DNA of 64,000 nt from Brachybacterium timonense. GTDB taxonomy: Bacteria > Actinomycetota > Actinomycetes > Actinomycetales > Dermabacteraceae. Within the stretch, counting starts at the first letter, position 1. Every line of letters starts with the position of its first letter. A model generated the notes under the pieces. It ran no database searches. It was not told the DNA's origin and saw only the letters and a list, made by a program, of their open reading frames with translations. The stretch lies in contig NZ_LT984895.1 in assembly GCF_900258505.1 (NCBI RefSeq), forward strand, positions 2,652,037-2,716,036. Reading direction: 5' to 3'. The translations under genes and the position numbers were made by a program. Of the stretch, positions 63,533 through 64,000 are shown piece after piece.

Positions 63533-64000
63533 TTGGAAGCATGTTGGGTGTCGCCTCCTGGTAATCGGCCTCGGTGTCGTGTATGTGATCAGTCCCTGGT
63601 CAAGAGCGGGAAGACCTCAGCGGGGCGGACGAGGTGGCGGTGTCGCTCCTGCGGCTCCAGCACCGTCCTGGACCGTCCCGACATCAGCCATCGAGCTGAG
63701 CTGGAGTGGTTCCATGCCTGGCTGCTGAAGGGCGAGAGGCCACCGGCCTGGGCCGGCAGCGATCGCACGCTCCGCCGCCGTCTGCGCTGGTGCTGGCGTA
63801 TCGAGGTCCCGCCGCCACTGCCCACGGGCGAGCTCCACGACGTGGTCATGCTCGATGGCACCTACTTCCAGAACTGGTGCCTGCTGATCGCGACTAACGG
63901 TCATTACGTGCTGGACTGGCAGTGGTGCGACCGGGAGAAGAAGATCGCCTGGGCTCAGATCCTGCAGCGCTGGCCCGCACCACGTCTGGTCGTCACAGAC
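63533..64000 (+). CDS. IS256/IS1249-like transposase, N-terminal part (cut by the window end)
   Basis: The frame gives a zinc-finger start (NRPRCRVCDQSLVKSGKTSA and then GRTRWRCRSCGSS), a helix-turn-helix, and VVMLDGTYFQNWCLLIATNG with DWQWCDREKKIAWAQILQRW, ending APRLVVTD at the edge. This matches the IS1249 branch of IS256 transposases. The first catalytic Asp is in MLDGTY and the second in VVTD. The start at TTG 63533 is a guess. Confidence 0.75.
   Translation, partial: MEACWVSPPGNRPRCRVCDQSLVKSGKTSAGRTRWRCRSCGSSTVLDRPDISHRAELEWFHAWLLKGERPPAWAGSDRTLRRRLRWCWRIEVPPPLPTGELHDVVMLDGTYFQNWCLLIATNGHYVLDWQWCDREKKIAWAQILQRWPAPRLVVTD

Overview
The window looks like a chromosomal segment of a high-G+C Gram-positive actinobacterium. 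Evidence includes leaderless GTG starts, a FurA-KatA pair with a mycobacteria-like FurA operator, a WXG100-type protein, an LAxTG-type sortase substrate, a class Ib ribonucleotide reductase and a tRNA-Lys. The gene set fits Micrococcales, possibly Dermabacteraceae, but that placement is inference. The cell appears able to grow with and without oxygen: class Ib RNR (nrdHIE, nrdF), anaerobic class III RNR (nrdDG) and catalase are all present.

Layout. 0-9 kb is an accessory, rearranged stretch. It holds an IS fragment, a POT peptide transporter, two related pairs of unknown genes (membrane protein plus cytosolic protein; three of the four members are truncated or broken), an A+T-richer secreted amidase next to a lipoprotein, and an IS481 fragment cut by a decayed ISL3 element. 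9-13.3 kb has a YeeE/YedE-TusA sulfur pair, an SGNH-like protein overlapping an SLH-repeat protein, a small protein and tRNA-Lys. 13.4-18.7 kb is one very large repeat-rich surface protein. 19-31 kb carries a YigZ protein, GlsB, NrdF, a DUF418 protein, an operon of GltS-like transporter, amidohydrolase and NifI-like PII protein, a PadR/HAAS-like pair with a clear operator, and an orphan type VII-like trio.

31-47 kb runs from nrdDG to nrdHIE. Between them lie a YgbA-like protein, a Bcr/CflA exporter, a DeoR-regulated UgpABE-like glycerophosphodiester uptake and cleavage operon, a decayed second DUF418 gene and an SDR. Both RNR operons have tandem palindromes spaced 32 bp, as expected for NrdR. 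The separate nrdF has none that I can see. 47-57 kb holds an oxidoreductase with a long low-complexity tail, a PlsC acyltransferase, a UspA protein, katA-furA, a small exported protein with a lysine tail beside a two-component system, and a secreted S1 protease with prodomain.

57.2-64 kb is a broken prophage. A GH10-like gene is cut by an IS3-like end. The prophage then reads, on the minus strand, small membrane peptides, an AlpA-like HTH, a gene fragment, an IS3 insertion, a minor-head protein carrying a C-terminal papain-like toxin domain, a probable immunity protein, scaffold, decoration and truncated capsid. The window ends inside an IS256/IS1249-like transposase.

The most interesting candidates are the phage minor-head/toxin with its overlapping immunity gene, the NifI-like PII operon outside any nitrogenase context, the small exported lysine-tailed protein beside a two-component system, and the roughly 20-kb block between two DUF418 copies that separates nrdF from nrdHIE.
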